Source of the DNA: Heliocybe sulcata
Lineage: Eukaryota > Basidiomycota > Agaricomycetes > Gloeophyllales > Gloeophyllaceae
Direction of reading: 5' to 3'
DNA: 64,000 nucleotides
NCBI GenBank assembly: GCA_004369045.1
Contig: ML213528.1
Span: 41,782 to 105,781, forward strand
Part shown: positions 1 to 12,111 of the stretch, one piece after another
How the letters are laid out: each line of letters starts with the position of its first letter
How positions within the stretch are numbered: the first letter of the stretch is position 1
Made by a program: the position numbers and the translations under genes
Notes under the pieces: model-generated
What the model was told of the DNA's origin: nothing
Seen by the model: only the letters and a program-made list of their open reading frames with translations
The model's database searches: none

Positions 1-75
1 TAGTGCCGCTCTCTGTTCTCTGCTGATTCGATCATTCTGGATAAGGCACCTCAGCGCGAGCAGCGTGCGGCACTG

Positions 76-1747
76 ATGGTCCCGGCTGATGTTCAACGGA
101 CGATATGCCAAGCCATCCGACGTAACGGCGGCGACTGGCAAAATAACATGTACCACCTCGCATTGACCTGCAAGGCATACAACGCGAGCGCTTTGGATGC
201 TTTATGGGAGCGTCTGTACACGATCTGGCCACTCCTCACGTTGATGTACTCGTTCAAGATCAAGAAGAATGCGAAGACTGGTGAGGTGCAGGCTGTAAGC
301 ATGTTGTGTGCCAAGAGTCATACGTCCGCGATACTGAGTCAGCCCATAGACGGCCCCGATGGAATATAATGGGGAAGACTGGCGCCGCTTCGCGAGATAT
401 TCTGCACGCGTGCGTTTCCTGACACATCGCGAGGATCTGGCGCCCCTCGACCTTGCGCTCGTCCTGGCCATCACGTCGCACATGCCCGATCATAGTTTAG
501 TTCCAGGGCTGCGCCGACTGACTTGGCGCTTGGGGCCTACGAATCAAGTGGACTCCATGCTCTGCCTGCGCGAATTTACATTCCGCCACCTAGAATGCCT
601 TGAGATCAGCTGGCCGGATGATCTACCTCGCAGCATACCGTCTATGCTGGGTGCCTTACCGGAGTCTGCGCCGCAACTAAGAAGGCTGCGTTTGAGCAAC
701 ATATTCAGTATGAAAGATCGCTTCCTTGAGCCTCTAGCCCGACTCCAGCACCTGGAGACGCTGGAGCTCGATACACTGGACGACTCTCAATTTGAAGAAC
801 TGTACACCTGCGTACGCAACATCAAGCGCCTGGCAATAGGCTTCTGCGAAACGGATCTGCACGTTATCCAGGCTACAGGGATCTTCCCCAGATTGGAGGA
901 GCTTACCCTTGCCGAGTCGTTCTCACGCGAGACGACGCCGATGATCACGCACCTGGGCAGCACATCTCTCCGAAGACTCACAAAACTATCTAAATATGAG
1001 GTTGCCTCTCTGCGCGACGTTTGGAGCCTGTTCACTGCGCTCTCACCGCGGTTTGCCAGTACTCTCACCGACATCCGTATTACTATGCATTTCTTAGCTT
1101 CAAGTGAGGAACTGGGTCCGGACCCGCCGCAACTCATGCGTTCCCTCGAACCGCTCCTCGACTTGACGAAACTGCAGACCTTCGAGCTGGCCGTTCACCA
1201 CGAGCTGGACAATTTTGTCCCGGAATTCCACGACGCGGATTTACACGCCATACTGCTTGCGTGGCCGCACATCGAGCGGCTTTCGCTTCTCGTGCAGTTC
1301 AAGGGGCTCACCACCGACAGCCTCGTACAGGTGGCGCGCCAGTGCAACCGTCTCGAGGACCTCCGACTCTGGCGAATTTGTATCTCTTCTGATCTCGACA
1401 TCGCTGCCACCTCGTCGGCATGCTTACCGGGGCTTCGTGCGCTGCAAGTTCGTTACTACGAATCTTTGCCGTCCACAGATGAGTTATACGCACGTTTCTT
1501 GACACGGTTGTTCCCAAATGCCGAAGTTGACCTGCCTGATGACGTGAAGGGCTCGCCTGCAGCCAGTCGACGGCACGCGAGTCCGATCACAGATGGCGAA
1601 GAGGATGACGACGCCGAGGTCCATACGAGTGACTCGGACGGGGATGACTTGCCGCTGGACGTAGCGGACATTGTATCGGACACGGAGGGTGAAGAGACGT
1701 TGCTGCGCCTGTATGAGGAGAGTCAGATACTGATATCTGACGCGTAG
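76..1747 (+). CDS. F-box/LRR-type protein (two exons)
   Basis: This is probably a substrate-recognition subunit of an SCF ubiquitin ligase. Exon 1 (76-294, 73 codons) carries an F-box-like segment whose LALTCKAYNASALDALWERL stretch matches the usual 'alTCraf...aLdvLW' pattern. A GTAAGC donor at 295, a CTGAG branch point and a CATAG acceptor at 348-349 define a 55-nt intron. Removing it joins exon 1 in frame to exon 2 (350-1747), which begins TAPMEYNGEDWRRFARYSAR, a typical start of the post-F-box region in agaricomycete F-box proteins. The rest is leucine-rich repeat-like (LRRLRL, LETLEL, LEDLRL) and ends in an acidic tail near residues 490-530. The product is about 538 aa. The substrate is unknown. 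Such genes are highly expanded in mushrooms. Confidence 0.75.
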
Positions 1748-2559
1748 GCAACAGCATCATCGGGTTTTGTGTGTCCTGTAGAGTATCGCAGTTTGCACTG
1801 CCCTAGCATCACTGACGGTTCATCGAAGTGAAGTCGCTTTCTATAGGATGTGTTCGTCGATAGCCTGGATCCGCACATACTTTACGCCGTCTGCGACATC
1901 ACTTATGTATTCATCACAGAACGTTCCTTAGGTTCCCAGGACATCTTCGTTCCTCGCCGCCACAAGAGGAATATTGTGGCGCATAAATACTCCCATCACT
2001 CACGAACTCTCAGCCTTGGGTCTTGAGCTTGTATACAAGAGAAAGGGACCCGAACGGCGCGAACAGCTGCTGAGGACATCAGCAATATGATATCTGTGTT
2101 AGATATGGTCGTACATAAGAGTGAGTGGAGTTTGTAACTCGGATGAAGCAGAATCAGAGTGTCTATTGATGTTCCGTGTATGACGCCAGAGTTATTGTAG
2201 GAAGTCCAAACAAAGATAACCGTGCGGCAGAGTCTGAGCTTGTACCGAGGCTATATGACAAGTGATCATTCCTGAGTGAGGCCCAATCTCACGTTCAAAG
2301 GCACGGTTTCAGGCCTCAGGGCTCGACGCAGAGAATCCCATGAGACATGATTGATCCTTGTCCAGGGTGGAGCCCTTTCATCCTCCATCGTGGTGAGTTC
2401 ATCACGAAGTTGATTAATACCGAAAGTGCGAGAAATAGAAGGAATGTGAGTCCAAATATAATGCTTGCACTGATATCGCTCTCATCTTCGCCGCCGCGGT
2501 CAACCTTATATACGCTTCGCTGTTAGAGCGATTGGTCTACTTTGTATCCAGTCCTCCCC
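1748..2559. other. Intergenic; TATA-like box before the DUF6533 gene
   Basis: No gene is recognised here. A TATATA motif near 2508, about 50 nt before the ATG at 2560, is a plausible core promoter for the downstream membrane-protein gene. Confidence 0.4.
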
Positions 2560-4356
2560 ATGGACCAGGCAGTGTCCGCGGTGTCGGAGCACCAGGCCAG
2601 AGTATCGTAAGTGCCTCAGAAGCGATTTATCCCAATCAACTTTGGTCTCCTCAAGTACTGTAACGGGAAGCTGACATGTTCAAACTCTGTATCCGCAGGC
2701 AGGTCAACAAATATGCAGATTTCTCCAGGCTTGGTAAATAAATTCACGTCTTGAATCGAGCCTATCCTATGCTGAACAAGTATCCCGCCGCGATCTAGCG
2801 CTCATGTTCTATGATATGCTTCTGAATCTTGGTCGCGAGAAGAGACTCACCTGGGATAGCAAGTTCCGCGCATCCAGTGTCGTTTATCTGTGCGTACGGT
2901 ACCCGGTGGTTGCGTTCCAAGTTTTCCAAGTTTGTTGGACTACGTCGACACCACAGGTGCGTCCGGTTTCTGACACAGGCGGAACGCCATCGTTAATCAG
3001 AACATGTTTGTGCTGACATATAACACTGCAGTATGTGAAACTAGACTTCGGTAGTGGTGAGGCGGGTCAGATGGCCTAACGTACCTCCCTAGCTGTAATA
3101 CCATTGAGCGGGCGGCATGGGGCATCGCCCTTGTCCCGACTCGCATAACAATTTGTGGTAACTTCTGATGTTCATCGTCATCGTCACCATTTACGGTGTC
3201 TGATCCTGGGCAATGAACATAGCATCTTTCATTCTTCGCGTAAATGCCGTGACGGAAAGAAACACGATTCTGGTTGGCGTCCTGACGCTCATCGGCCTAC
3301 TGATAATTGGCCTCGACCTTGTATGTACCATTCACGATTCATTACTCAAATCTGATCTTCGTCCTGACAGTGGCAAGACGTTAACGCATCATGCACTCAA
3401 GGCCAGAACACACTGTGCGACTATCTCAGCTTGTGTTACCCGGAACCCTCTGCTAATATCCTTCTGAAGGTGTACGCACTTCACTTCCACTTGTTAATTC
3501 AATCCATTTAATTCCGTCATTCTCGCGGCTCTTTTGCACGACTAACACGTGCTGCATGTAGCAAGTGTCCTGACTTTCATCTCCCTGATCGTCTTCGACA
3601 TCACCACCAGCATCATCTCGTGGCGCCTCGTCAGGGTCATCCATAGTTCGAGCGGATTGCACAAGCTGTCTGGGAAGAGCATGATCTGGTTGGTCATGCG
3701 TAGCGGGGTCCTTTATTTCATGTACGTCCATCTTGCCATGAAGTACTTCCGGTCAAGCTGGAGGCTCGAGCAGCTAACTGGTGGTGCAGGGTGATGACCG
3801 GTATACAGCTCGGTGCTGTAATCCTGTATTTTGTACGTTGTAGCTGTTTTCATTCCCATAACTTTGTGACTAACCTGACTGCATCTCGCGTAGCTCCCTC
3901 AGGTATGCGTTTGTGGTATTATATCGCCCTATCTCATCCGGCTCTATTCCAGGGCGTCTACTCTGCTGTCCTTAACGACTACACCATCCTCCTCTCCTCA
4001 ATCCTTACGGCTCGCTTCCTGCTCGACCTACGCGACATGGCTGAGCCAGAATCCGACCAATCCGTGGCTACTGAAGATCTGAACTTGCACCCCATACGAT
4101 TTTGCGGTCGTAGTCGGGACCTGGCGAGAGTGGGGTTGAGCAGTCGAGTGCTTGGCACCGAGCTGGGTTGGTCCGGGATTTTGAAGATAATATCATGTCG
4201 ACGATTCGGCTCGACGGATCGGAGGAAGCTGGGAGGCAGAGGTCGAGTATGGCGTGGCCGTTGGATGATTTCACACGGAAGACAGGGCGGAGGATGTCGC
4301 AGGACAACCAGGCTACAGCTGATAGCTGCGACGCGTTGACCGTAGCTTACAAATAA
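2560..4356 (+). CDS. DUF6533-family multi-pass membrane protein
   Basis: This is a multi-exon membrane protein of the agaricomycete DUF6533 family; its function is unknown. Exon 1 is 2560-2606, exon 2 2699-2733 and exon 3 2799-2956. They join in frame to give VNKYADFSRLALMFYDMLLN followed by LGREKRLTW, the family's N-terminal signature. Later hydrophobic exons read SFILRVNAVTERN with a membrane helix (about 3213-3318), TFISLIVFDITTSIISWRLV (about 3560-3730), VMTGIQLGAVILYF (about 3791-3833) and YSAVLNDYTILLSSILTARF (about 3954 on), each bounded by plausible GT/AG sites. The exons between 3032 and 3215 and the C-terminal junction near 4085-4170 are not resolved. Two frames stay open at the 3' end, so the stop (about 4339 or 4356) is uncertain. 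Confidence 0.6.
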
Positions 4357-5581
4357 TGAAACTATCTCGCATATATACGCACCTGGTGACGGATGAATGA
4401 GAAGCAACTGGTACCTGACCCAGCACCGAGCTTACCAAATACAGAGGGGGCTCCGGGAAGCGTACTTCGAAACTGGGTGAACCGAAACGCATCGAGCAAG
4501 GCCATGCTCTCGAGGCGCTCCGCAAGCAGGCTGGATGTTTATTTTTCAACATAGTGTCATCACATTCAACTTGCCACCTCTGTAGAACATTCATAGCCTC
4601 CATGTCAACGCGCACTAGCAGTTCAGAGAAAGCAGAGACGGACCGTGCAGTGCTCCTGCTTGTAGAGCCTCCGATAAGAATCTATACATCAAGAGGAAAC
4701 TGTACCAGTGGGTGCTTCTGTCATATCTGCAGTGCCTCCAAAATTCACGGCAGTATAGGACTACGGACTGGCACTCGTCCATCCGGAAGTCGCGTTACGC
4801 TGATCAGCTGTGTGACATGCACTCGGTCCAGTACCGCGACGTCCGTGCAGACCGTTCGAAAGGCACTCCTAAGTTGCAAGAAAGCCCACAGCATACCTAG
4901 ACGCGAACAACGAGGCGAAGACCCTTATATACAGTAAGTCCTACGCGCTGAAGTCAAGGAGGTCGTGTTAGAAAAAGGCGAGCGCGTGCGGGGCGACGCG
5001 AGTCCCGTGACTAGGTTAGGGCAGGCTTGCAATTTCCTTCGACGCGAAGTCGCACCAGCGACAGAGCTAAGCGAGCTGGCCACGGTAGGCGTGCTTTGGA
5101 ATGCCTGTTCCTCTTTTCTATTGCCAGAAATTGAGTGAGATAAGGCCGGGGCGACATTAAAAGCTCAAGGTATGCAAATCGGCTCCGAATCCACACTCCT
5201 GTTTCGCTGACCCTCGCAGGTACCGATGAAGTCTTGTTTGATGATAGAGCTTAAGGCGAGCAATGCATTCCAGGGATGTCGACGTTAGGGACAGACTAAA
5301 TGGAGCTCCTTTAACCGCACTGTGGACTCATGAGTCTATGGTATGCACTCAGTTCTCCTTTCAGGGACGCCCAGAATCGTTTAAAATCGTTCATCTACGT
5401 ACAGCGCAGCAGGGCCAGGCCTAATATCAAGCTTCTTGTATGGATCTCCTCTATATATCCGGGCCGAAGGACGGCACGCTCAGTCCTCGAGGCGTTCTTC
5501 CCTGGCTAATACAAATACGCAGGCTGTCGCTCGTAGAAAGCCTTTTGACCCGCATCTTTGCCTTTACAGCGACGACTAGCC
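4357..5581. other. Intergenic, no gene recognised
   Basis: Short frames are open on both strands here, but none shows a family motif or a convincing set of splice sites. Confidence 0.4.
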
Positions 5582-8044
5582 ATGGATAGGATAGCATGGA
5601 TAGCCGCTCTTCGAAGGGCGCCCGCAGACCCGTGGACCATCAAGCAATCTCTCTCCCAAGTACAAGACCAGCCGACTTTGGGACCTGACGGGCAGGCCAT
5701 GTCCCAGGATCAGCTGGCGGACTGGGTTGTGAGAGAGTCTGCAGACATATTCAAGCACAGGTCGGACAGATTACTTTGTGCGAATGTGGACATCAGTTCC
5801 AGGACGACTTGCCGCAGCCATGGTACCAAGACTTGCAGCAATTGCAAGCTCGTCTCGTATTGCTCTCAAGTATGTGACAGCATCTATTATTATACACGTC
5901 ATTTACATCCCTGGTAGGAATGTCAGCGAAAACATTGGCGCGTACATAAACGCGGTTTGCTTTATTTTACGGCCGTCGTCTTCAATACTCTGACCGTAAA
6001 CCTTGCAGATTGCAAAGACTCCTTGATGTCGAATGACTGGCGAACAGCTTGGGAGCGGGAGAACCGAAGTCCAGCATGGATGGATCCTTCTTTTGGACCC
6101 CTGAAGCCTGACCCATTCATGCTCGGCCTTCACTTGTATCTATAATCATTGCACGACTCGCAGCTTGCGCTGAAATTCGCTCGCAGATGGGGCAACATCC
6201 CTGCCATGGACCTGTTCAATCTTGATAACAACGAGAAAGATCATTCGGCCGATCTTTCCCTGGCTTGCGTCGGTAAGTCGTCACTCCCGAAGCCTTCGTA
6301 TCTTCCTTCACGCGCTTCAATAATGATAGCATCCGGAGATTTCCGCCACGTCGTTCGGAGCGTGAACGCACTCCCAGACGACTACACCGGCAAGCTCACC
6401 ATCATGCTGAACGACCGCGACCACGTCATTTCGATGCGCAACTTGGCGCTAATATGTTTGCTCGGGACAATCGAGGACGAGGTTGTCGCTGCCGAGCTCG
6501 CCCTCCACTTCTGGTACTCTGTTTTCCTCCCGATCGAATATCAGCTGCGCATCTTAGTCGCGCTGACACCGCTTGTGGAACAACTCTTACTCGCGCCGTC
6601 GGCATGCAAGATCGAGTTGGGAAGTCGTTCCTCGCTCTACTGCGACGCGCCTCCCCAGTTGGGCAAGCTCATGCTGGCGATGCTCAAATCGACCTACTCA
6701 ACGTCGCACGCCAGTGAAGAGTACAAGCGTATCCGGTGCATACCCTCAATCATCTCCATCGAACACTTCTCTGATGCAGCTCGGATATCTTCCTCAGATG
6801 CGCTCCATCTCGAAAAGATTTCTACGACCGCGCCTACTGCAACGTCGAACCCGCGCACCGGGTTGCATTACAAGAATTTCGTCTCTTCGGCTTGGTAGTC
6901 CCGTTCGGTGCTCTCAACGCCCACTTCAACGTCCCCAACCGATCGCTCTTCTCGCCGACCGGGTCATGGCTGCTGAACGACCATGTCACCCCTCTCGAGT
7001 CCTGGGAGTAAGTATCCATAAGACATATTCGTCAAAACCATCTTATGACATATATCCAAGCTTGAAATCCGTCGTAGCAGCCGGAACAGCACACGGTGCC
7101 CAGCGCGCCGATATCTTCGGCTGTCTCTACTTCTTCCTCACCGACGAACTCCGCACCTTCGCCCGCCGGCTCCGCCAATTCCGCACCACCTTCCACGTCT
7201 ACAACGAGGACGCCAGCGATCTTGCTGAGCGGCTGAAAGCCGGCGGTCTCAGGGCATCTGGCCTGCCGCCCTCAACGCGCTTCGATCGTATTGAGGTCTC
7301 CAACATCATGGACGCAGAGTACGTCGGTATACCCCGAGTTTTGGAGAACTGGGCGTCTCGCCTCCGGGCGAGCAAGGACGCGGTTCTCGTAGGCTACTTT
7401 ATGAACTGGCGCGCTCGGCAGGAGGGAGCGGATCCGTTCTCAGCCGGGGACCGCGTGACGGACCGTATAATGGCGCGTCTGCGCAAGGACAACCGAGCGA
7501 GTTTCTTTCTATACTCCGAAGGCCCTTCGCTGACCTTCTATTAAGATGCGTAAGCCGAGTCCGCAAGGTATGACGCTCTTGCCGTATGTCACTACATAGA
7601 CACTAATCCTTCCATTTGGTAAAGATATGTTGCGGGGCGACATACGCAGTCGGATGATCGTTCAGTATATGAAATGCGCAGAGCCCGTGCACGAGAACTG
7701 GACGGCGTTCAAGAAGTACCTAAAGGCTCAGAGTATTGACGAGACACTCCGGCGCCTAAGCCTCCGAATGAAAGATAGGCACACCGTAGTTCCCCACGTA
7801 AGTGCCTTGTCTTCACTCGGACACCTGCCACATAGTACTCATGGGCGGCAGCGTAATTTTGCTCCGTTGGACGGACCCCCAAATGCATTACCGGCTTTCG
7901 CAGACGAAGACAGCTGGTACTTGCACGTGCGTTCCTCTAGATCTCGTCGGTGAATGAGTGCTTCTACTGATGTGCTTTACGCGCTAGGTGTATCTCGGAG
8001 GGTTGGCCTGGTCGGAGCGTTATGTGGAGATTGCGCGGCAGTAA
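5582..8044 (+). CDS. MYND zinc finger plus DUF4470 protein, copy A
   Basis: Eleven exons give a 638-aa product: 5582-5869, 5918-5954, 6009-6135, 6187-6272, 6330-6735, 6798-7007, 7061-7496, 7546-7567, 7625-7797, 7852-7926 and 7988-8044. All phases agree. The MYND finger runs LLCANV...TCSNCKLVSYCSQ|ECQRKHWRVHKRDCKDS, split by two introns and keeping the spaced Cys/His ligands. A DUF4470 region follows (WGNIPAMDLFNL, then LPDDYTGKLTIMLNDRD). A long conserved domain comes next, with GCLYFFLTDELRTFARRLR. The tail reads WYLHVYLGGLAWSERYVE. MYND fingers usually bind proline-rich partner peptides; the role here is unknown. The intron at 7497-7545 starts with GC rather than GT. Copy B at 22374-24841 is an inverted paralogue with the same intron positions. 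Confidence 0.85.
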
Positions 8045-8840
8045 ACGCTGGGACATCCCTTGGACAGTTCAGTGTTCACCGTTTTCTGAATACCGTTGCG
8101 GTCATTCTCGGTATAGACATTTGGTGTTGTCAGCACGTCATCCCGTCGCTTGGGTGTATACAAACATGATTATCTTGGCTTCTCCGTGCATTTCGTGTCT
8201 ATTGACTATACACCATGGCAAGTGCCGCTTCGAGGCCCAGTATAGTTACACATTTTTGTTACAGGAAGATCTCCTTTTTATTTTATTGCGGCCTGAGTGG
8301 GTTGCCGAAAATCTGCCAAGTACGGGCGAGTATGCCTGCTGGTTGTGACCAGGGAGCCTGGTAGAAACCGGATGAGAGGCGAGGTACATGACTGAGCCGA
8401 GCGTTCTAGTTCCCATCAGGCCGTCAACCGGTGATAACGATCCGTCCCGTCCTATAAATCCTCTCACAGCAGCAGTGCGGCTGAAGCAGAGGAAAAGCTG
8501 GTCGGGATAACTCCAGTGGTACTCAGCCATTCAAGGTAGGTGAGCATAGTTGACAAGAAGGGGTTACGAAGTTCGTACAGGAAAACGCAGCACGGAGAAG
8601 ATCCAAGATGAGAAAGCTCGATCATAACCGGATTAAAGGACAGCACAACCATAGGTAACTCTCTTACAGATCGCATCCAATGACAGCATTGTAGTCACTT
8701 TTGGTTGACCAAGAAGGCGCTGAACATCGCCATCAGGCGATCTCGGCCAGAGCAGCGGCCTTCTCATCAACTGCGCCCTTCTCCAGGGTGCTAAGTACAG
8801 AAGAATGAGTCGTGACGATGTGGTGAAGAAAAGCGCAGCC
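8045..8840. other. Intergenic between convergent genes
   Basis: This is the 3' flank of MYND gene A (+) and of the ERD2-like gene (-). No coding signal is recognised. Confidence 0.4.
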
Positions 8841-9740
8841 CTACCTAAAGTGCACCTCGTGCACTGTGGTGTCCGCCGCGATCATTTGGCGGCGAGAGTG
8901 ATGGCGAATAATGAAGAAGCCGTAGACGATGTAGATCAACGTTTGAACCAGAGCGGAAAACACCGCGATGTAATCGAAGCGGCGTTCATCAAACCAGCTA
9001 CGATAGTTTGATCTGTTCAGCGGCGTACTCGGAGGAAGGGTAGCTAGAATGTGATACGCACCGGAGGACCCAATGAGGGAGGTATAGACCGCGGAACGCA
9101 AAACAAAGCAGCAGGTACTTCGTCAACAAACTGTCCTTGATTTCCATCTTGCCGTACTCCATCAACTGGGGTATGTCCGCCAGGGCGGCCGTGTACATGG
9201 AGAAAGCCCAAGCGATTTCCATGACGGCGCCGAGCGGCATGTTGCCAAGGCGAGAGCCGTTGGGAGGAGTCCAGTTGTAGTTTACGAAGAAAGCCAGGCA
9301 TAAGGAGGGTAAGACGACGGAGAGAACTTGAGCGAGAGTCGTCCGTCTTTGTTGAGTGCGTATGGGTCTCTGGGAGACGACGAGGGTGCCAACAGTGAGC
9401 AAGGAGCCGAGAATAATGTAGAACCTCATGAAAGCGTTGTATACGCTCATGGATGGCATGATGAAGAGGTCCAAGTAGCGAGCGACGAAGGCGATGCAGT
9501 GCATAATCTGCGTGGAAAGCGAGATGTCTGGAGTCCCTCTTAGAAATCATTACGAAGCGAGTGGGGTGGATAGTACGTACTTGAGCTACCGTTCTTGTGT
9601 ATCCTATACAGCAAGACTGGGATTGTGAGCGCCAGGGACGCATCGGCTGCGTGCGAACATGTGTGAGCAAATGACGCGCATGCAGAGCAAAAGGATTGCT
9701 ACGAACCTGCCATCCTAAAGGCGCAGTAGGTAAAGGACAT
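8841..9740 (-). CDS. ERD2/KDEL-receptor-like membrane protein (divergent)
   Basis: Four exons (9740-9707, about 9688-9600, 9536-9062, 9012-8841) give roughly 248 aa. The family is the multi-pass ER lumen protein-retaining receptor, which returns H/KDEL-tagged proteins from Golgi to ER. Support is a start resembling 'FRLLGD.SHL' (here AFRMAADASLALTIPVLLYR), then ARYLDLF, FFVNYNWTP, AWAFSMYTAALADIPQLMEY and FRGLYLPHWVLR, and a last helix ALVQTLIYIVYGFFII. It is not a standard Erd2. The usual 'TGEAETIT.HYLF' is replaced by MEIKDSLLTKYLLL. There is an extra GSRLGNMPLG insert, and the C-terminus is TVHEVHFR rather than the usual lysine-containing tail. It is therefore probably a paralogue of unknown cargo specificity, not the main receptor. 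Confidence 0.75.
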
Positions 9741-10230
9741 GGTTGAAAGCTGCGGTAATCGAGAGCGCACTAAAGGTAGGAAGGGAGAGGCTTGACTTGA
9801 CAACAGTACTTGGACGATGCTTATAGTCTATCTTGCCTACATCGCGGCGTATGACTGCCGTACTGCGATCTGATCGCACAGCCTTGAATACAAGACTTCG
9901 GCAAGTGGCCTTTAATAGACCGAGCAACGATCAGACGATACCAAGTGCCCTGGTCTACACGTGAGGACGAGCAGCATTTATTCTCTGCTGTGTTTGAATC
10001 GGGATGAGCGTTGTTTGTTGCAGAAACATCCTGTCTGCGAATGCACGGAAGCCGGAAGTGTCGATCGCGAGAATGAGTCGCAAGGTTCCGAGAGGAGTCG
10101 ACGTGGACCTCGAAAGCCTGCCCTTAATGCATCGGACTCTGGCCTCCGCGAGACGGTATCGTCCATAACGTCAAATACAGTCCACGGATCGTGATCATAA
10201 TTATAAGCTAGGAGGTATAGCCAGTCTCAA
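9741..10230. other. Intergenic
   Basis: This is the upstream region of the ERD2-like gene and the 3' flank of DUF4436 gene C. Nothing else is recognised. Confidence 0.35.
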
Positions 10231-12111
10231 TCACAGCGTCTTCGGGTACGGACTGTTCTGTGTCTTCAGAATCTGCAGTAATTCATCGAACTTGTTAAGG
10301 AGCTCGGTACTTGGGTTCTCCGAAGATAAAGCCTGCGTCTGGGTTGACGATTGTGGTGTATCACCATGCATCTTTTCGGGGTCTCGAAACAAGAACACAG
10401 CTGTCAAAAGGACAGCCTGACATAGCGGAGCCGGATTAGCGAGGAAGGATAACCAGAATATAGCAGTGAGACGTACGCAGAAGGCGATGATGGCGAGACA
10501 GGGTAAGATTCCCATGAAATCTGAGGAACAGCGCGGTATCAGCACAATTCCATCTGCGAGCGTGGCATGCTGACTCACCGAGATTAGCGCCTGAATGGTC
10601 GCAAGAAGTACGACAAGTGTAACAGTTAATTAGCAAGTACCCAGTTAGTGATCAAGTACTCACCGAAACCGGGAGGTGCATCGGGCAAGGTGCTACGCAA
10701 ACTAGTGAACGCAAACAGCGACGCGATCGGTGTGACAAGGACTTCAGACTTTACAACCCTGCCCAGGAACAAGACTGCGACACATGTTGACAGGAAAGTA
10801 AGGCTGATGAGCCCTGTCAATGCCGCGATTAGTTCTCCGAAGAGTGGACACCGCGCAGTGGAACGCGCATATAGCGACAATCACTGCCAATGCATACATT
10901 CGGACTGAGAGACCCCGCGTGATTGTAAACCTGCCGATGAGCACCTGGTCATGTGCCACGTCGTGATACAACCCAGAATCGCTTCGGTTCATCTTCGCAT
11001 CGAACCCTCTGCAGTGCATACAGGAGTTAGCTTGATACGCCGGAGCCTAAAGAACCTGTTACTGACGTCGCCACACCCCAGGTCCAGCCTATTGAAACAG
11101 GCACAGTACTATTGTCGGGAAGGTTGCCGTATATCACGATATTGGCCCAGTATCTGGAGAGGAACGAACGTGAGAGATATCGGATGCTTGGAACGGCGAT
11201 GGTGACCTACTGGTCGAAAGGGTACGCCTCTATAGAGCGACCATTGCTGAATTTGTTCAGGGCCAAATTTGTACGGAAAAAGTAGGAGCTCCCCCGAAAG
11301 TCGCGCTTGGCTGAGCAATACTGGGTACCGTTAATGACGAATACGGGAGTCGATGACGGATTATTATTTCGCGGGCCTTCGCTGCCATCCGAGCGCATGA
11401 GGTTTCTAGTGGCGGTTATGAGGTCGTACAGAGTAGATGAATAGAGACTTCTACGCACTGATCAAAAAAGAGCGACATGCTCGTATTGATCAATGTGGAG
11501 TTCGTGCAGTTGCGAGCGTAGTCGTAGATCCACCAGTCCATGACCATGGTCTGCTGCTCAGCAGAGACCGATATCAGGTCCGCGCCCAGAACAATCTACA
11601 GGCACGTATCATTAAATGCGGAAGTCTCTAGAGCTTAAGTAAGGAGACTGCTCACCCCTGAGTAATTATAATAGATTGTCCCGTCGAAACTCTCTCCTCG
11701 CAGTGCCCAGCCCACGGGAATGCTAATCGCCAGGCAAGCAATCATCGAGACAACGCAGACTAAGAGCCAGTGATTCGTCAGCCCTCGCTTCAGCATCCCT
11801 CTCCATTCATGCGCTTTGATCCAGACCCAGCTAGCCCGACTACTGGCGTCTTGCTCTCCCTCGGATGCCGGCACCCGAGAGTAGATTTTGCCCGGATAAT
11901 CAATTATCGATTCTCCTTCGTCTTGGTCATCGGATTCAGCTACCAGCACCGCTGGCTGAGTATCGCGGCGCCTTATAGCACTGTTTCTCAAATAGCCAGA
12001 TTGTCCGACCACCTCGTGAGCGTTGACCTCTACTACCGTATGATCGCTGACATTCAGTGTCGTAGTCGATGACACCGGCGACAGAGAGAGGACTTCCGGG
12101 GACACGGTCAT
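10231..12111 (-). CDS. DUF4436-family membrane protein, copy C
   Basis: This is a multi-exon membrane protein of the DUF4436 type; its function is unknown. Exon 1 (12111-11656) encodes a Ser/Thr- and acid-rich cytosolic head, then one membrane helix (LLVCVVSMIACLAISIPVGW). Exon 2 starts at 11595 and reads IVLGADLISVSAEQQTMVMD then WWIYDY, the conserved beta-rich luminal segment. Later exons carry FFDQ, the NNNPSSTPVFVINGTQYCSA stretch, and three membrane helices, including the FLSTCVAVLFLGRV and LPCLAIIAFC regions. The tail after FLFRDPEK is about 45 residues, Ser/Gln-rich and longer than in copy D. Copy D (19368-21235) matches it exon by exon: PVGWALR, then DLISVSAEQQTMVMDW against SLIAISLEKQSMTIDW. 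Some internal splice sites were not fixed to the base. Confidence 0.7.

Noticed and set aside
2560-4356. Ste3-type pheromone receptor identity for the DUF6533 gene
   Set aside because: The N-terminal VNKYADFSRLALMFYDMLL block and the ILTARFLLDLR end fit DUF6533, and no Ste3 signature such as WCD or LCINRRL is present.
6736-6820. A disabling frameshift in MYND gene A
   Set aside because: A 62-nt GTGCAT...CTCAG intron (6736-6797) restores the frame and has a matching intron in copy B.
6573-7544. A 323-codon plus-strand frame as one gene
   Set aside because: It runs across two introns of MYND gene A. Only the part after 7061 is the true frame.
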